Source: Tissierellia bacterium (GTDB lineage Bacteria > Bacillota > Clostridia > Tissierellales > Peptoniphilaceae). Taken from it: a stretch of DNA of 38,840 nt. The position numbers were made by a program, and so were the translations under genes. The notes under the pieces are model-generated. The model saw only the letters and a program-made list of their open reading frames with translations, searched no databases and was not told the origin of the DNA. Positions 1 to 8,134 of the stretch are shown here, piece by piece; position 1 is the first letter of the stretch; every line of letters starts with the position of its first letter. The stretch is from assembly GCA_030537855.1 (NCBI GenBank), contig JAUNVD010000018.1:1-38840 (forward strand). Reading direction: 5' to 3'.

Positions 1-63
1 AACCCAACTCTTTCTTATGGTTTTACGGTGTGGGTAGCCATAAAGCAAAAGAAAGGAAGGAAG

Positions 64-645
64 ATGAGTAAATATAAGGAAATTGATCAAGAAGTTCGAC
101 GTGGAAAAGATGGATCCCAAGAGGATTTAATTAGGTTGATGGAAAGATTTCATCCATTGATTTTATCTTCCATCGAAAAGTATTGTCCATTGATTGGGGA
201 AAGGGAAGATTTGATTCAAGAAGGAAGGATTGTTCTTTTAGAAGTGGTAAAGGAGTATGATCAAAAGCTAAAAATTCCCTTTGCTGGCTTTTTAAAGGCA
301 AGGTTACGATTTTTTTATTTGGAAAAAGGAAGAGAGCTTATGGAAGAAAAGCCTCTTTCTTTAGATTATCCTGGGGAAGAAGGCCAAACTCTTTTGGAAA
401 GTTTGTCGGATGGAAAAATACTGGAGGATTTTTTTGTTACTATGGAAAATTCTAAGGAATTAAGAATGGCCTTGGAAACTTTAACTCCAAGACAGCGATT
501 TGTTATTGAAGGATATTATTTAGAACATTTACATATTTCTGAAATAGCAGGTTTTATGGGGGTAAGTACTTCTACTATTTATAATACGAAAAGGAGGGCA
601 TTGGAAAAGTTAAGGGAAGAGTTAAAGGATTGTTTTTATCCATAA
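64..645 (+). CDS. Sigma-70-family RNA polymerase sigma factor
   Basis: This gene encodes about 193 residues that look like a small sigma-70-family factor. Residues ~30-65 resemble region 2 (core-binding, with the EDLIQEG motif), and residues ~140-190 form a region 4 helix-turn-helix (LTPRQRFVIEGYY, then SEIAGFMGVSTSTIY). There is no region 1 or clear region 3, so it is an alternative or ECF-size factor rather than the housekeeping sigma. I chose the ATG at 64 because AAGGAAGG at 53-60 lies just before it; an in-frame upstream GTG at 28 has no such site. It ends at a hairpin shared with the convergent amidase gene. Its regulon cannot be read from this window. The family call is secure; the specific role is unknown. 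Confidence 0.85.
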   Translation: MSKYKEIDQEVRRGKDGSQEDLIRLMERFHPLILSSIEKYCPLIGEREDLIQEGRIVLLEVVKEYDQKLKIPFAGFLKARLRFFYLEKGRELMEEKPLSLDYPGEEGQTLLESLSDGKILEDFFVTMENSKELRMALETLTPRQRFVIEGYYLEHLHISEIAGFMGVSTSTIYNTKRRALEKLREELKDCFYP

Positions 646-647
646 AA

Positions 648-671
648 AAAGAGAGCTTTACGGCTCTCTTT
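648..671. terminator. Bidirectional intrinsic terminator
   Basis: AAAGAGAGC pairs with GCTCTCTTT across a short loop, with an A-run on one side and a T-run on the other. It therefore works for both convergent genes, the sigma factor on the plus strand and the amidase on the minus strand. Confidence 0.85.
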
Positions 672-1145
672 TTAAATACTTTCCCAAAATCCCCACCATT
701 TTCCCCAGTTGTTTTGACTCATATGACCAGGGCATATTTTTCTACTAGCATCGTAATGACGGACAACCCTTGTTTTGGAAAGTCCATATCTTTCCATTAG
801 TTCTCGAATAAGGATTTTCGCATATTCATAGGTTTTTTCCATATTATTTCCTTTGTTGATACAAAGTTCGATTCCAATGGAATTGGCATTGGTAATTCCG
901 TATTTTCCCCGTCCATCTCCACAATGCCATGCAGAGTTGGCTTGTTCAATAATTTCCAAAATCCCTTTTTCATCTACAAAATAATGGGCAGATGCTCCTC
1001 GGTAGGCATTGTTAAAGTAATGGTAGTGAGCCATGGCATCGGCTCCAGGACTTGGATTTCCTGTATCATGGATCACAATATAGCGAATTGAGGAACCTTT
1101 TCTAGATGCATAATTTCTTTTTACTAATTTTTTTCTTAGATTCAT
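672..1145 (-). CDS. N-acetylmuramoyl-L-alanine amidase (amidase_2 fold)
   Basis: This is a 157-residue peptidoglycan hydrolase of the zinc-dependent amidase_2/PGRP fold, which cuts the bond between MurNAc and L-alanine. The family motifs are visible: IVIHDTG with the first zinc His, ASAHYFVDEKG, AWHCGDG, NSIGIELC and RHYDASRKICPG, which carries the second zinc His. The protein is only the catalytic domain, with no signal peptide, cell-wall-binding repeats or membrane segment. This resembles phage endolysin-type or intracellular recycling amidases. The start is the internal ATG at 1145, preceded by AAAGGAG; the ATG at 1166 lacks a ribosome site. No other phage genes are nearby, so prophage origin is not supported. 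Confidence 0.9.
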   Translation of the reverse strand: MNLRKKLVKRNYASRKGSSIRYIVIHDTGNPSPGADAMAHYHYFNNAYRGASAHYFVDEKGILEIIEQANSAWHCGDGRGKYGITNANSIGIELCINKGNNMEKTYEYAKILIRELMERYGLSKTRVVRHYDASRKICPGHMSQNNWGKWWGFWESI

Positions 1146-1240
1146 GGAAACTCCTTTCTCTTTCATTGATACCCTTTTAGATATATTTTTTCTCTTATAC
1201 CATACATATGAAGTTTTCTCCCTTTTTTACTAGTCTTTCG

Positions 1241-1249
1241 TGGTATAAT
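1241..1249 (+). promoter_or_regulatory. Extended -10 promoter of the FAD oxidoreductase-lysA operon
   Basis: TGGTATAAT is an extended -10 element (TGnTATAAT) that starts 32 bases before the TTG start at 1273. No good -35 hexamer is seen, which fits an extended -10 promoter. Confidence 0.55.
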
Positions 1250-1272
1250 TATTTTCATGAAAGGGTGGTTTC

Positions 1273-2862
1273 TTGATTTCATATCGTTTTAATAATATAA
1301 AAATTCCTATATCCAAGTTGTGGAAAGAGGATTTGGAAAAGTTTGTGGAAAAAAACCTCTCTCTATCTCCTAATTCTTATTCTTTAGAATTATTAAAAAG
1401 GAGTGTTGATTTACGTCGTGGGAGAAGGGATTTTATTTGTCATATTGTCATTAAGGTGGAAAATCCTATTTCGAAAAAAATAATAGGGAAGAATCATGGT
1501 CAAGTATATACTTTTAGAGATTATTCTTATGATGGATTGGAAAAGACGATGAATCCCATTGTTGTAGGTGCAGGGCCTGCAGGTCTTTTTGCAGCATATT
1601 CCTTGGCTCTACGTGGGGCAAATCCTGTGGTTATCGAACAAGGAAAGCCAGTGGAAGAAAGAATTCATGATGTGGAGAAGTTTTGGGAAACGGGGAACTT
1701 AAATTCTTCTTCGAATATCCAATTTGGGGAAGGTGGAGCAGGTGCATTTTCTGATGGAAAACTCACAAGTCGTTCTAAGGATCCAAGGATTACAGAGGTC
1801 TTAAAGGTATTTGTGAAACATGGTGGGCCAGAAGATATTCTTTATGTGAATAAACCTCATATTGGAACAGATCTTTTACGTAAGGTCATCGTTAATATAC
1901 GTAAGACGATTCTTTCTTTAGGAGGACGGTTTTATTTTAACCATGAGGTGGAAGGTCTTCTTATTGAAGGGACTCAAGTTGTTGGGGTAAAGACAAAAGA
2001 AAGAAATTTTCATTCTAATACTATAATTTTAGCTACTGGTCATTCTGCAAGACATTTATTTTATGCTTTGGAAGATGTGGTAGCTATGGAAAACAAACCT
2101 TTTGCTGTGGGACTTCGTATTGAGCATCCTCAGTTTATGATTAATGAAGTACAGTATAAGAAGGATGCTCTTATTGAGGAGATTCTTGGAGCAGCAGATT
2201 ATCATTTAACTTGGGGATGTAAAGAAGAAAATCGTGGAACCTATACTTTTTGTATGTGTCCAGGAGGTCTTGTAGTAGGAGCAGCTTCAGAAGAAAATCA
2301 CTTGGTGGTTAATGGAATGTCCTACCATGCTCGAGATTTAAAAAATGCAAATTCTGCACTATTGGTCACTGTAGATGAAAGGGATTATGGAAAAGAACTT
2401 TTTGCTGGTATAGAGTTTCAAAGAAAACTTGAAAAAAAGGCTTTTGATCTTGGTGGTGGGGGATATATTGCTCCTGTTCAATCTGTTCCTTCTTTTTTAG
2501 GAAAAGATCATAAGATGATGACGAGTCCTACTTATTTACCAGGAACGAAGGAAAGTGATTTAAGGTCTTTATTTTCTACAGATTTAGTGGAAAAACTACA
2601 AATGGCTTTAAAGGAAATGGATCAAAAATTACCTGGCTTTGGAGGGCCTTTAGGTACTCTTACTGGAGTGGAAAGTCGATCTTCTTCTCCTGTTCGATTG
2701 TTACGAAATAGGGATATGGAATCAGTTAATGTGAAGGGACTCTATCCTATTGGAGAAGGAGCTGGATATGCTGGGGGAATTATGTCATCTGCTGTTGACG
2801 GGTTAAAGGTAGCAGAGAGATTATGGGAAGTATCTAAAAATAAAAAGGAGAAGTTATGCTAA
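1273..2862 (+). CDS. FAD-dependent oxidoreductase, COG2509 type
   Basis: This 529-residue flavoprotein resembles the uncharacterised FAD-dependent dehydrogenases of COG2509. An N-terminal domain of ~95 residues precedes a Rossmann FAD-binding motif, VVGAGPAG (residues ~97-104), followed by the acidic VIEQG strand end at ~120-124. Further family signatures are QFGEGGAGAFSDGKL, an ATGHSAR segment and a C-terminal GEGAGYAGGIMSSAVDG, where the flavin is again contacted. The substrate of the family is not known. Translation appears to start at a TTG at 1273, with AAGGGTGG just upstream. The gene overlaps lysA by 7 bases, so the two are probably translationally coupled. Confidence 0.88.
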   Translation: MISYRFNNIKIPISKLWKEDLEKFVEKNLSLSPNSYSLELLKRSVDLRRGRRDFICHIVIKVENPISKKIIGKNHGQVYTFRDYSYDGLEKTMNPIVVGAGPAGLFAAYSLALRGANPVVIEQGKPVEERIHDVEKFWETGNLNSSSNIQFGEGGAGAFSDGKLTSRSKDPRITEVLKVFVKHGGPEDILYVNKPHIGTDLLRKVIVNIRKTILSLGGRFYFNHEVEGLLIEGTQVVGVKTKERNFHSNTIILATGHSARHLFYALEDVVAMENKPFAVGLRIEHPQFMINEVQYKKDALIEEILGAADYHLTWGCKEENRGTYTFCMCPGGLVVGAASEENHLVVNGMSYHARDLKNANSALLVTVDERDYGKELFAGIEFQRKLEKKAFDLGGGGYIAPVQSVPSFLGKDHKMMTSPTYLPGTKESDLRSLFSTDLVEKLQMALKEMDQKLPGFGGPLGTLTGVESRSSSPVRLLRNRDMESVNVKGLYPIGEGAGYAGGIMSSAVDGLKVAERLWEVSKNKKEKLC

Positions 2863-4124
2863 CTATTAAGGATAAAAAACTAGATGGTGTTTCACTTAAA
2901 GATCTAGGAGAAAAATATGGTACACCACTTTATATTTATTCCGGGTCTTATTTGAAGAAACGACTTAATGAATGGAAAAGAGATTTTCTAGATAGGTATG
3001 ATCATGTTCGTGTATCTTATGCTTCGAAGGCTTTTGCCTGTATAGGTATTTATCAAATGATGGAAGAAATGGGATTTGGTCTTGATGTGGTAAGTGGGGG
3101 AGAGATTTTAACAGCAAGTCGAGCTGGATTTCCTATGGAAGAAGTGGAGTTTAATGGGAATAATAAGACTTTAGAAGAATTGGAACTTGCTGCAAAGGTA
3201 GGGGTAGGAAGAGTTATTATTGATTCTTTTGATGAATTACCTTTATTGGAAGAAGTGGGGAAAAAATATAATGTGGTCTGGAAGGTTTTAATTCGAGTAA
3301 ATCCTGATGTTGAAACAGATACCCATGCTGCCATTTCAACTGGGCATTTACATTCCAAGTTCGGAATTCCTTTAAAGGATGCTCTTCTTAAGGAAATTTT
3401 AGAATATATTAAGAATTCTCAAACCATTGGATTTCAAGGGTTACAATTTCACGTAGGGTCTCAACTTTTTGATCAAACACCATATTTGGATGCATTGGAT
3501 AAAGTGTTACCTTTTGGGGAAGTGATTTATAAAGAATATGGACTTGAAGTTAAGGAGATTAATATTGGAGGTGGCTATGGGATTGTTTACACTTCTGAAA
3601 CTCCTATAACCATTCGTGACTTTTTTGATCCGATTATGGAAAAGATAGAGGAATTTTTTAAAGAAAAAGAACGACCTTTGATTTCTGTAGAACCTGGGCG
3701 TCATATGGTGGGAGATTCTGCTATCACTTTATATCAAGTAGGTTCAGTAAAAAGATTGGAAGACCATACCTTTGTAGCAGTGGACGGAGGTATGGGAGAT
3801 AATCTACGTCCTTCCCTTTATGATGCAAAATATTCTTGTGCCTTATTAAAAGAGGAAGGGGAGTTGGAAGAAGTAGAAGTTGTAGGTAGGTTTTGTGAAA
3901 GTGGAGATGTTTTAATCGAAAAAGCCATGTTACCAAATCCTGAAAGGGGAGATTATTTAGTAGTCTTTTCCACAGGAGCTTATCATTTTTCTATGGCAAA
4001 TAATTATAATCGTGTTCCTGTACCTCCAGTTCTCCTTGTGGAAGAAGGGGTGGTCAATGTTCTTGTTAAGGGGCAAAGTTTAGAAGATGTTCTTAGACGA
4101 GATCTTTCTTTAGAAAAAAATTGA
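2856..4124 (+). CDS. lysA: Diaminopimelate decarboxylase
   Basis: LysA is the PLP enzyme that converts meso-diaminopimelate to L-lysine, the last step of lysine synthesis. The 422-residue length is typical. The PLP lysine is K58 in YASKAF. HVGSQ (199-203), GGGYGI (238-243) and EPGR (279-282) form the fold-III barrel and phosphate site. C347 in RFCESGD is the catalytic Cys that completes the active site of the partner subunit. Motifs identify DAP decarboxylase rather than ornithine decarboxylase, although a close paralogue cannot be fully excluded without alignment. Its ATG overlaps the stop of the preceding FAD protein, and a strong terminator follows. No other lysine genes are in the window. 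Confidence 0.93.
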   Translation: MLTIKDKKLDGVSLKDLGEKYGTPLYIYSGSYLKKRLNEWKRDFLDRYDHVRVSYASKAFACIGIYQMMEEMGFGLDVVSGGEILTASRAGFPMEEVEFNGNNKTLEELELAAKVGVGRVIIDSFDELPLLEEVGKKYNVVWKVLIRVNPDVETDTHAAISTGHLHSKFGIPLKDALLKEILEYIKNSQTIGFQGLQFHVGSQLFDQTPYLDALDKVLPFGEVIYKEYGLEVKEINIGGGYGIVYTSETPITIRDFFDPIMEKIEEFFKEKERPLISVEPGRHMVGDSAITLYQVGSVKRLEDHTFVAVDGGMGDNLRPSLYDAKYSCALLKEEGELEEVEVVGRFCESGDVLIEKAMLPNPERGDYLVVFSTGAYHFSMANNYNRVPVPPVLLVEEGVVNVLVKGQSLEDVLRRDLSLEKN

Positions 4125-4135
4125 TAGATTTTTCG

Positions 4136-4174
4136 GACACTTAGATGTTTTATTACATTTAGGTGTCTTTTTTT
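4136..4174 (+). terminator. Intrinsic terminator after lysA
   Basis: GACACTTAGATG pairs with CATTTAGGTGTC (with G-U pairs) across an 8-base loop, followed by seven T residues. The same hairpin recurs at 5806-5844 as the left end of the large direct repeat. Confidence 0.85.
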
Positions 4175-5442
4175 ATGTTGATTTCATATATGTATACTGA
4201 TTTTATCTTACTATAGTATAATAAAGTTAAGAAGAAAATATATCAGATCAGGATTACATGAGGAATTGGTTCAAGGCTTAGTGTTAGAAATAATGAAGTC
4301 GAAAGGAGGAGAAAAATGAAAGTTAGAAAGTATATGGTATTTATTTTGGCCATTCTTATGGTACTTGGCTTTGCCATTCCAGGGTTTGCTGCAACCACAG
4401 GAGAAAAACATCAATGGCTTATTGACAAGGGGTATGTAAAAGGACGTTTGGACAATGGGGTTATTGATTATGCTTTTGAATCTCCCATAGAACGTGATGA
4501 AATCACAAAGATGATTGTTATCGTTATGGGAAAGGAAGGGGAAGCACCTGCCTATCGTGGAAAGCCCAGTGTGTTTAGTGATGTACCAAAAAATCATTGG
4601 GGCATTGGCGAAATTAATTTGGCTACAGAAATGGGTTGGATTGAAGGATATCCAGAAGGAGATTTTAAACCAGATAAACATGTAACTTTTGCCGAAGTAT
4701 GTGCCATTCTTACTCGTGTGGACGATAGGTTTAAAAATATTGATACTACGACCTTAAAATGGCCAGATGGCTATGTGGATTTGGCAAGACAGTTTGGTGT
4801 CTTGGATGATGTGAAAAACATTTCTCCTAATTCTCCAGCAAAACGTGGACTTGCTTTTGAGATGATTTACAATGTGATTATTAAAAAAGATCCGAATCAA
4901 AAAGAAGACCCTGGGAAACAAGAAGATCTTACTGTAACCTTTGATCCCAATGGAGGAGTAGGAGGGCCACCGGATTTTACAGCGAAAAAAGACAGTGAGA
5001 TTGACCTTTCCACCTTAACGGTTCCAACCTTTGGAGGAAAAATCTTTAAAGGCTGGAAGGAAAAAGATGGAGACGGTACAGTTTATACTGGAAAGTATAC
5101 CATTAAAAAATCCATCACCTTAGTAGCTGTCTGGGAAGACCAACAAGTAGCACCGGAAAAGGAATATAAGATTACTATACCAACGGGAATGGAAAAATAT
5201 ATTCAAGTTTCAGTTCATCAACAAGATGGTAGTGATGTGGACAAATTTACGGCAACCAAAGGACGTCCAGTAACCATTCGTCTATTCCCACCAAAAAATA
5301 AAGTAGTGAAAGATTTCAAAGTCACTGGAGCAAAGTCAAAGAAAGTGGGAGAGGGTTACTATGTCTTTGTTATGCCTGATAATGATGTAGATATTTCTAT
5401 GAATTTAGAGTGGTATTATACGAAGGCAGCTTTAAATGAATT
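4141..5442 (+). repeat. Large direct repeat, copy 1 (~1.3 kb)
   Basis: This stretch matches 5811-7112 at an offset of 1670 bases, with no difference that I could find. It holds part of the lysA terminator hairpin, a promoter region with a TATAAT at 4217-4222, a ~90-base leader, the ribosome site and codons 1-375 of the surface-protein gene. One base further left (4140) already differs, although four more bases (GACA) match beyond it. Confidence 0.93.
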
Positions 5443-5692
5443 GATTAATAAGTTGCCAGAAAAATATATTGCTGATCCAGATGTAACCAATGAATATGCA
5501 GATTACGAGATTGAAAATGAAATCAAAAGGGATGTTTTTGGTGGTAAAGATATAGGTGTGAAAATGACTACCTACCTTAGAGGAGAATATAAGAACGGAA
5601 ATGGGTTTTTTAACAAATATGAAGTTGTCTTTTTTTGGGAGGATGTAAGCTCAGATACAAAATATGTATACTATGAATCACTGTATAATTAA
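4316..5692 (+). CDS. S-layer-homology surface protein with InlB-type repeats (paralogue A)
   Basis: This 458-residue exported protein begins with a signal peptide (residues 1-25, cleavage likely after GFA). Three SLH-like segments follow (~30-75, ~85-135, ~145-190), with motifs such as FSDVPKNHW and GWIEGYPEGDFKPD. SLH domains anchor proteins to pyruvylated wall polymers. A Listeria-Bacteroides (InlB B-repeat-like) domain spans ~204-275 (TVTFDPNGG, KGWKEKDG, LVAVWED), and a divergent bacterial-repeat domain ~285-367. The last ~83 residues are unique to this copy. The start has a strong GAAAGGAGGA site. Residues 1-375 match paralogue B exactly, and the tails are homologous but diverged. It probably acts as an adhesin or envelope protein; no enzymatic motif is seen. 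Confidence 0.88.
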   Translation: MKVRKYMVFILAILMVLGFAIPGFAATTGEKHQWLIDKGYVKGRLDNGVIDYAFESPIERDEITKMIVIVMGKEGEAPAYRGKPSVFSDVPKNHWGIGEINLATEMGWIEGYPEGDFKPDKHVTFAEVCAILTRVDDRFKNIDTTTLKWPDGYVDLARQFGVLDDVKNISPNSPAKRGLAFEMIYNVIIKKDPNQKEDPGKQEDLTVTFDPNGGVGGPPDFTAKKDSEIDLSTLTVPTFGGKIFKGWKEKDGDGTVYTGKYTIKKSITLVAVWEDQQVAPEKEYKITIPTGMEKYIQVSVHQQDGSDVDKFTATKGRPVTIRLFPPKNKVVKDFKVTGAKSKKVGEGYYVFVMPDNDVDISMNLEWYYTKAALNELINKLPEKYIADPDVTNEYADYEIENEIKRDVFGGKDIGVKMTTYLRGEYKNGNGFFNKYEVVFFWEDVSSDTKYVYYESLYN

Positions 5693-5805
5693 AGAGTGCT
5701 TTTTTCATGAATTACTCTTTTGGCAAAGAATTTTCTTTTACTCCTATTGGATGGAAACAAATATAAAAATAGAAGTCAATATAACATGAAGATTTCTGTA
5801 CAAAA
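5693..5805. other. Unique spacer between the two repeat copies
   Basis: This short spacer follows paralogue A and has no counterpart after paralogue B. A weak hairpin (AAAGAGT with ACTCTTT, near 5691-5720) may end transcription. I see no gene in it. Confidence 0.5.
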
Positions 5806-5844
5806 GACATTTAGATGTTTTATTACATTTAGGTGTCTTTTTTT
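5806..5844 (+). terminator. Duplicated lysA-type terminator hairpin before paralogue B
   Basis: GACATTTAGATG pairs with CATTTAGGTGTC, followed by a T-run. The hairpin is carried into this position by the direct repeat and probably ends transcription coming from paralogue A. Confidence 0.75.
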
Positions 5845-7112
5845 ATGTTGATTTCATATATGTATACTGATTTTATCTTACTATAGTATAATAAAGTTAA
5901 GAAGAAAATATATCAGATCAGGATTACATGAGGAATTGGTTCAAGGCTTAGTGTTAGAAATAATGAAGTCGAAAGGAGGAGAAAAATGAAAGTTAGAAAG
6001 TATATGGTATTTATTTTGGCCATTCTTATGGTACTTGGCTTTGCCATTCCAGGGTTTGCTGCAACCACAGGAGAAAAACATCAATGGCTTATTGACAAGG
6101 GGTATGTAAAAGGACGTTTGGACAATGGGGTTATTGATTATGCTTTTGAATCTCCCATAGAACGTGATGAAATCACAAAGATGATTGTTATCGTTATGGG
6201 AAAGGAAGGGGAAGCACCTGCCTATCGTGGAAAGCCCAGTGTGTTTAGTGATGTACCAAAAAATCATTGGGGCATTGGCGAAATTAATTTGGCTACAGAA
6301 ATGGGTTGGATTGAAGGATATCCAGAAGGAGATTTTAAACCAGATAAACATGTAACTTTTGCCGAAGTATGTGCCATTCTTACTCGTGTGGACGATAGGT
6401 TTAAAAATATTGATACTACGACCTTAAAATGGCCAGATGGCTATGTGGATTTGGCAAGACAGTTTGGTGTCTTGGATGATGTGAAAAACATTTCTCCTAA
6501 TTCTCCAGCAAAACGTGGACTTGCTTTTGAGATGATTTACAATGTGATTATTAAAAAAGATCCGAATCAAAAAGAAGACCCTGGGAAACAAGAAGATCTT
6601 ACTGTAACCTTTGATCCCAATGGAGGAGTAGGAGGGCCACCGGATTTTACAGCGAAAAAAGACAGTGAGATTGACCTTTCCACCTTAACGGTTCCAACCT
6701 TTGGAGGAAAAATCTTTAAAGGCTGGAAGGAAAAAGATGGAGACGGTACAGTTTATACTGGAAAGTATACCATTAAAAAATCCATCACCTTAGTAGCTGT
6801 CTGGGAAGACCAACAAGTAGCACCGGAAAAGGAATATAAGATTACTATACCAACGGGAATGGAAAAATATATTCAAGTTTCAGTTCATCAACAAGATGGT
6901 AGTGATGTGGACAAATTTACGGCAACCAAAGGACGTCCAGTAACCATTCGTCTATTCCCACCAAAAAATAAAGTAGTGAAAGATTTCAAAGTCACTGGAG
7001 CAAAGTCAAAGAAAGTGGGAGAGGGTTACTATGTCTTTGTTATGCCTGATAATGATGTAGATATTTCTATGAATTTAGAGTGGTATTATACGAAGGCAGC
7101 TTTAAATGAATT
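5811..7112 (+). repeat. Large direct repeat, copy 2 (~1.3 kb)
   Basis: This is the second copy of 4141-5442. The match stops abruptly two bases after codon 375 of the open reading frame (GAA TT in both), after which the two genes diverge. The promoter-like TATAAT (5887-5892), leader and ribosome site are all included, so both genes could be expressed under the same control. Confidence 0.93.
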
Positions 7113-7356
7113 TGCTGCTAAGTTACCAGAATCTTATAATGCAGGAGCAGGTGCAAATCATTACTATGCCGATGAAGAACTTTTGGAAGCCATTGAGAAT
7201 ACTGCTTTTGGTGGGCAAGATCTAGGTGTTAATGTCTATATAGATTATGAAACAGGGACTTTCAATGGAGATGATTATAGTTTCCAGTATTCAGTAATTT
7301 TTAAATGGAAACAGGTGGAATCAACACCAAGATCAATAATATATGGGAATTTATAG
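5986..7356 (+). CDS. S-layer-homology surface protein with InlB-type repeats (paralogue B)
   Basis: This 456-residue protein has the same signal peptide, three SLH-like segments, InlB-type domain and second repeat domain as the preceding paralogue; residues 1-375 are the same. The last ~81 residues differ but keep a common skeleton: LPExY, then YAD, FGGxDxGV, and VxFxW near the end. The tails therefore belong to one family and diverged, while the rest of the gene stayed uniform. Such a pattern suggests gene conversion of the shared part or exchange of the tail. The tail is the most likely outward-facing or ligand-binding part, but nothing in it identifies a ligand. Confidence 0.88.
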   Translation: MKVRKYMVFILAILMVLGFAIPGFAATTGEKHQWLIDKGYVKGRLDNGVIDYAFESPIERDEITKMIVIVMGKEGEAPAYRGKPSVFSDVPKNHWGIGEINLATEMGWIEGYPEGDFKPDKHVTFAEVCAILTRVDDRFKNIDTTTLKWPDGYVDLARQFGVLDDVKNISPNSPAKRGLAFEMIYNVIIKKDPNQKEDPGKQEDLTVTFDPNGGVGGPPDFTAKKDSEIDLSTLTVPTFGGKIFKGWKEKDGDGTVYTGKYTIKKSITLVAVWEDQQVAPEKEYKITIPTGMEKYIQVSVHQQDGSDVDKFTATKGRPVTIRLFPPKNKVVKDFKVTGAKSKKVGEGYYVFVMPDNDVDISMNLEWYYTKAALNEFAAKLPESYNAGAGANHYYADEELLEAIENTAFGGQDLGVNVYIDYETGTFNGDDYSFQYSVIFKWKQVESTPRSIIYGNL

Positions 7357-7450
7357 TATTCGTAAACATTTATGGTAATTATACGGTTTTTAAATATTAT
7401 CTTAAATTTTTATGATGGAATATATTTCGCATTTCTTATTGTGGAAATAT

Positions 7451-7519
7451 AAAGGAAGTAGGGTATCCTAAGCTAGAAATCTGTCAATGTTTTAGTATGG
7501 GTATCCTCCTTTTTCTTTA
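7451..7519 (+). terminator. Large hairpin and T-rich tract after paralogue B
   Basis: AAAGGA (7451-7456) pairs with TCCTTT (7507-7512), and GGGTATCC (7461-7468) pairs with the second GGGTATCC (7499-7506) using two G-U pairs. A T-rich tract follows. It is a plausible terminator for paralogue B. The rest of the 370-base gap 7357-7728 is AT-rich and holds no gene that I can see. Confidence 0.5.
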
Positions 7520-7598
7520 AGATAAAGAATTTGATTTTATTTCTGTGATATTAGCTATATGAAATCCAAATACTTTTTCCTAAAAATAGTGTTTAGTG

Positions 7599-7627
7599 TT
7601 GACTATTTCTCTATTCTATGGTATTCT
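7599..7627 (+). promoter_or_regulatory. Promoter of the rpmG-secE-nusG-rplK-rplA group
   Basis: TTGACT (7599-7604) is followed by a 17-base spacer and TATTCT (7622-7627). This is the best promoter-like match in the gap upstream of rpmG. Confidence 0.6.
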
Positions 7628-7663
7628 TATACAGGTAAAATTATATGGTTATTTTAACCAAAA

Positions 7664-7697
7664 TGAAAAGGCACCCCCTTACGGGAAGGGCCTTTTT
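7664..7697 (+). terminator. Leader hairpin with T-run before rpmG (possible attenuator)
   Basis: AAAAGGC pairs with GCCTTTT, with an inner C-rich/G-rich stem, and a short T-run follows. It lies between the putative promoter and the rpmG ribosome site, so it may act as an attenuator rather than end an upstream gene. No ligand-binding motif is recognised. Confidence 0.5.
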
Positions 7698-7728
7698 ATA
7701 AATGGAATTTTTTCCAGGAGGTGTTTTT

Positions 7729-7878
7729 ATGGCAGATAGAGCTATTATGGAGTGCACAGAGTGCAAGCAACGTAATTATGTGACCTTCAAGAACAAAAAG
7801 AATACTAGCGAAAGACTTGAGCTTAAAAAGTATTGTAAGTTCTGTAAGACACATACAAATCACAAAGAAACCAAGTAA
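7729..7878 (+). CDS. rpmG: 50S ribosomal protein L33, zinc-binding form
   Basis: L33 is a small protein of the large ribosomal subunit. The 49-residue sequence keeps two Cys pairs (ECTEC near the start, YCKFC near residue 38), marking the zinc-binding C+ form. The ending [16 protein letters not shown] is typical. A strong site (CCAGGAGGTG) precedes the ATG. It is followed after 10 bases by secE, the common Firmicutes order. Zinc-free L33 paralogues often replace this form under zinc limitation; none is in the window. Confidence 0.96.
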   Translation: MADRAIMECTECKQRNYVTFKNKKNTSERLELKKYCKFCKTHTNHKETK

Positions 7879-7888
7879 GGAGGATTGT

Positions 7889-8116
7889 ATGGCAAATTCA
7901 TCCGGAGCGGTGAAAAAACAAGATAAAGATGCGAAAAGCATGAAAAAGTACTTTCGTGGAGTACGAAGTGAGTTTCGCAAAGTCGTATGGCCAACAAAAA
8001 AACAATTACTCAATTACACTGGAGTTGTTATTTTAGTTAGTATCCTAGTAGCACTTGTGATTTATGGCCTTGATTTTATTATTCGAGGTTTATTAAGTTT
8101 GATTATTGGTGCTTAA
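7889..8116 (+). CDS. secE: Preprotein translocase subunit SecE
   Basis: SecE is an essential part of the SecYEG membrane channel, where it clamps SecY. The 75-residue protein has the short Gram-positive form: a charged N-terminus, the conserved amphipathic helix with FRGVRSEFRKVVWPTKKQL, and one membrane segment (~45-65). The ATG at 7889 has AAGGAGG upstream; longer in-frame reading into rpmG is not needed. It lies between rpmG and nusG, as in most Bacillota. Confidence 0.95.
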   Translation: MANSSGAVKKQDKDAKSMKKYFRGVRSEFRKVVWPTKKQLLNYTGVVILVSILVALVIYGLDFIIRGLLSLIIGA

Positions 8117-8134
8117 AAATAGGGAGGTTATGAG

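Noticed and set aside
672..1145. Prophage remnant around the amidase
   Set aside because: No holin, structural, integrase or attachment sequences accompany it; the neighbours are ordinary chromosomal genes.
4271..4681. Minus-strand 136-codon open frame, repeated at 5941-6351
   Set aside because: It lies opposite the SLH gene and is repeated only because the gene is; it has no ribosome site or recognisable domain.
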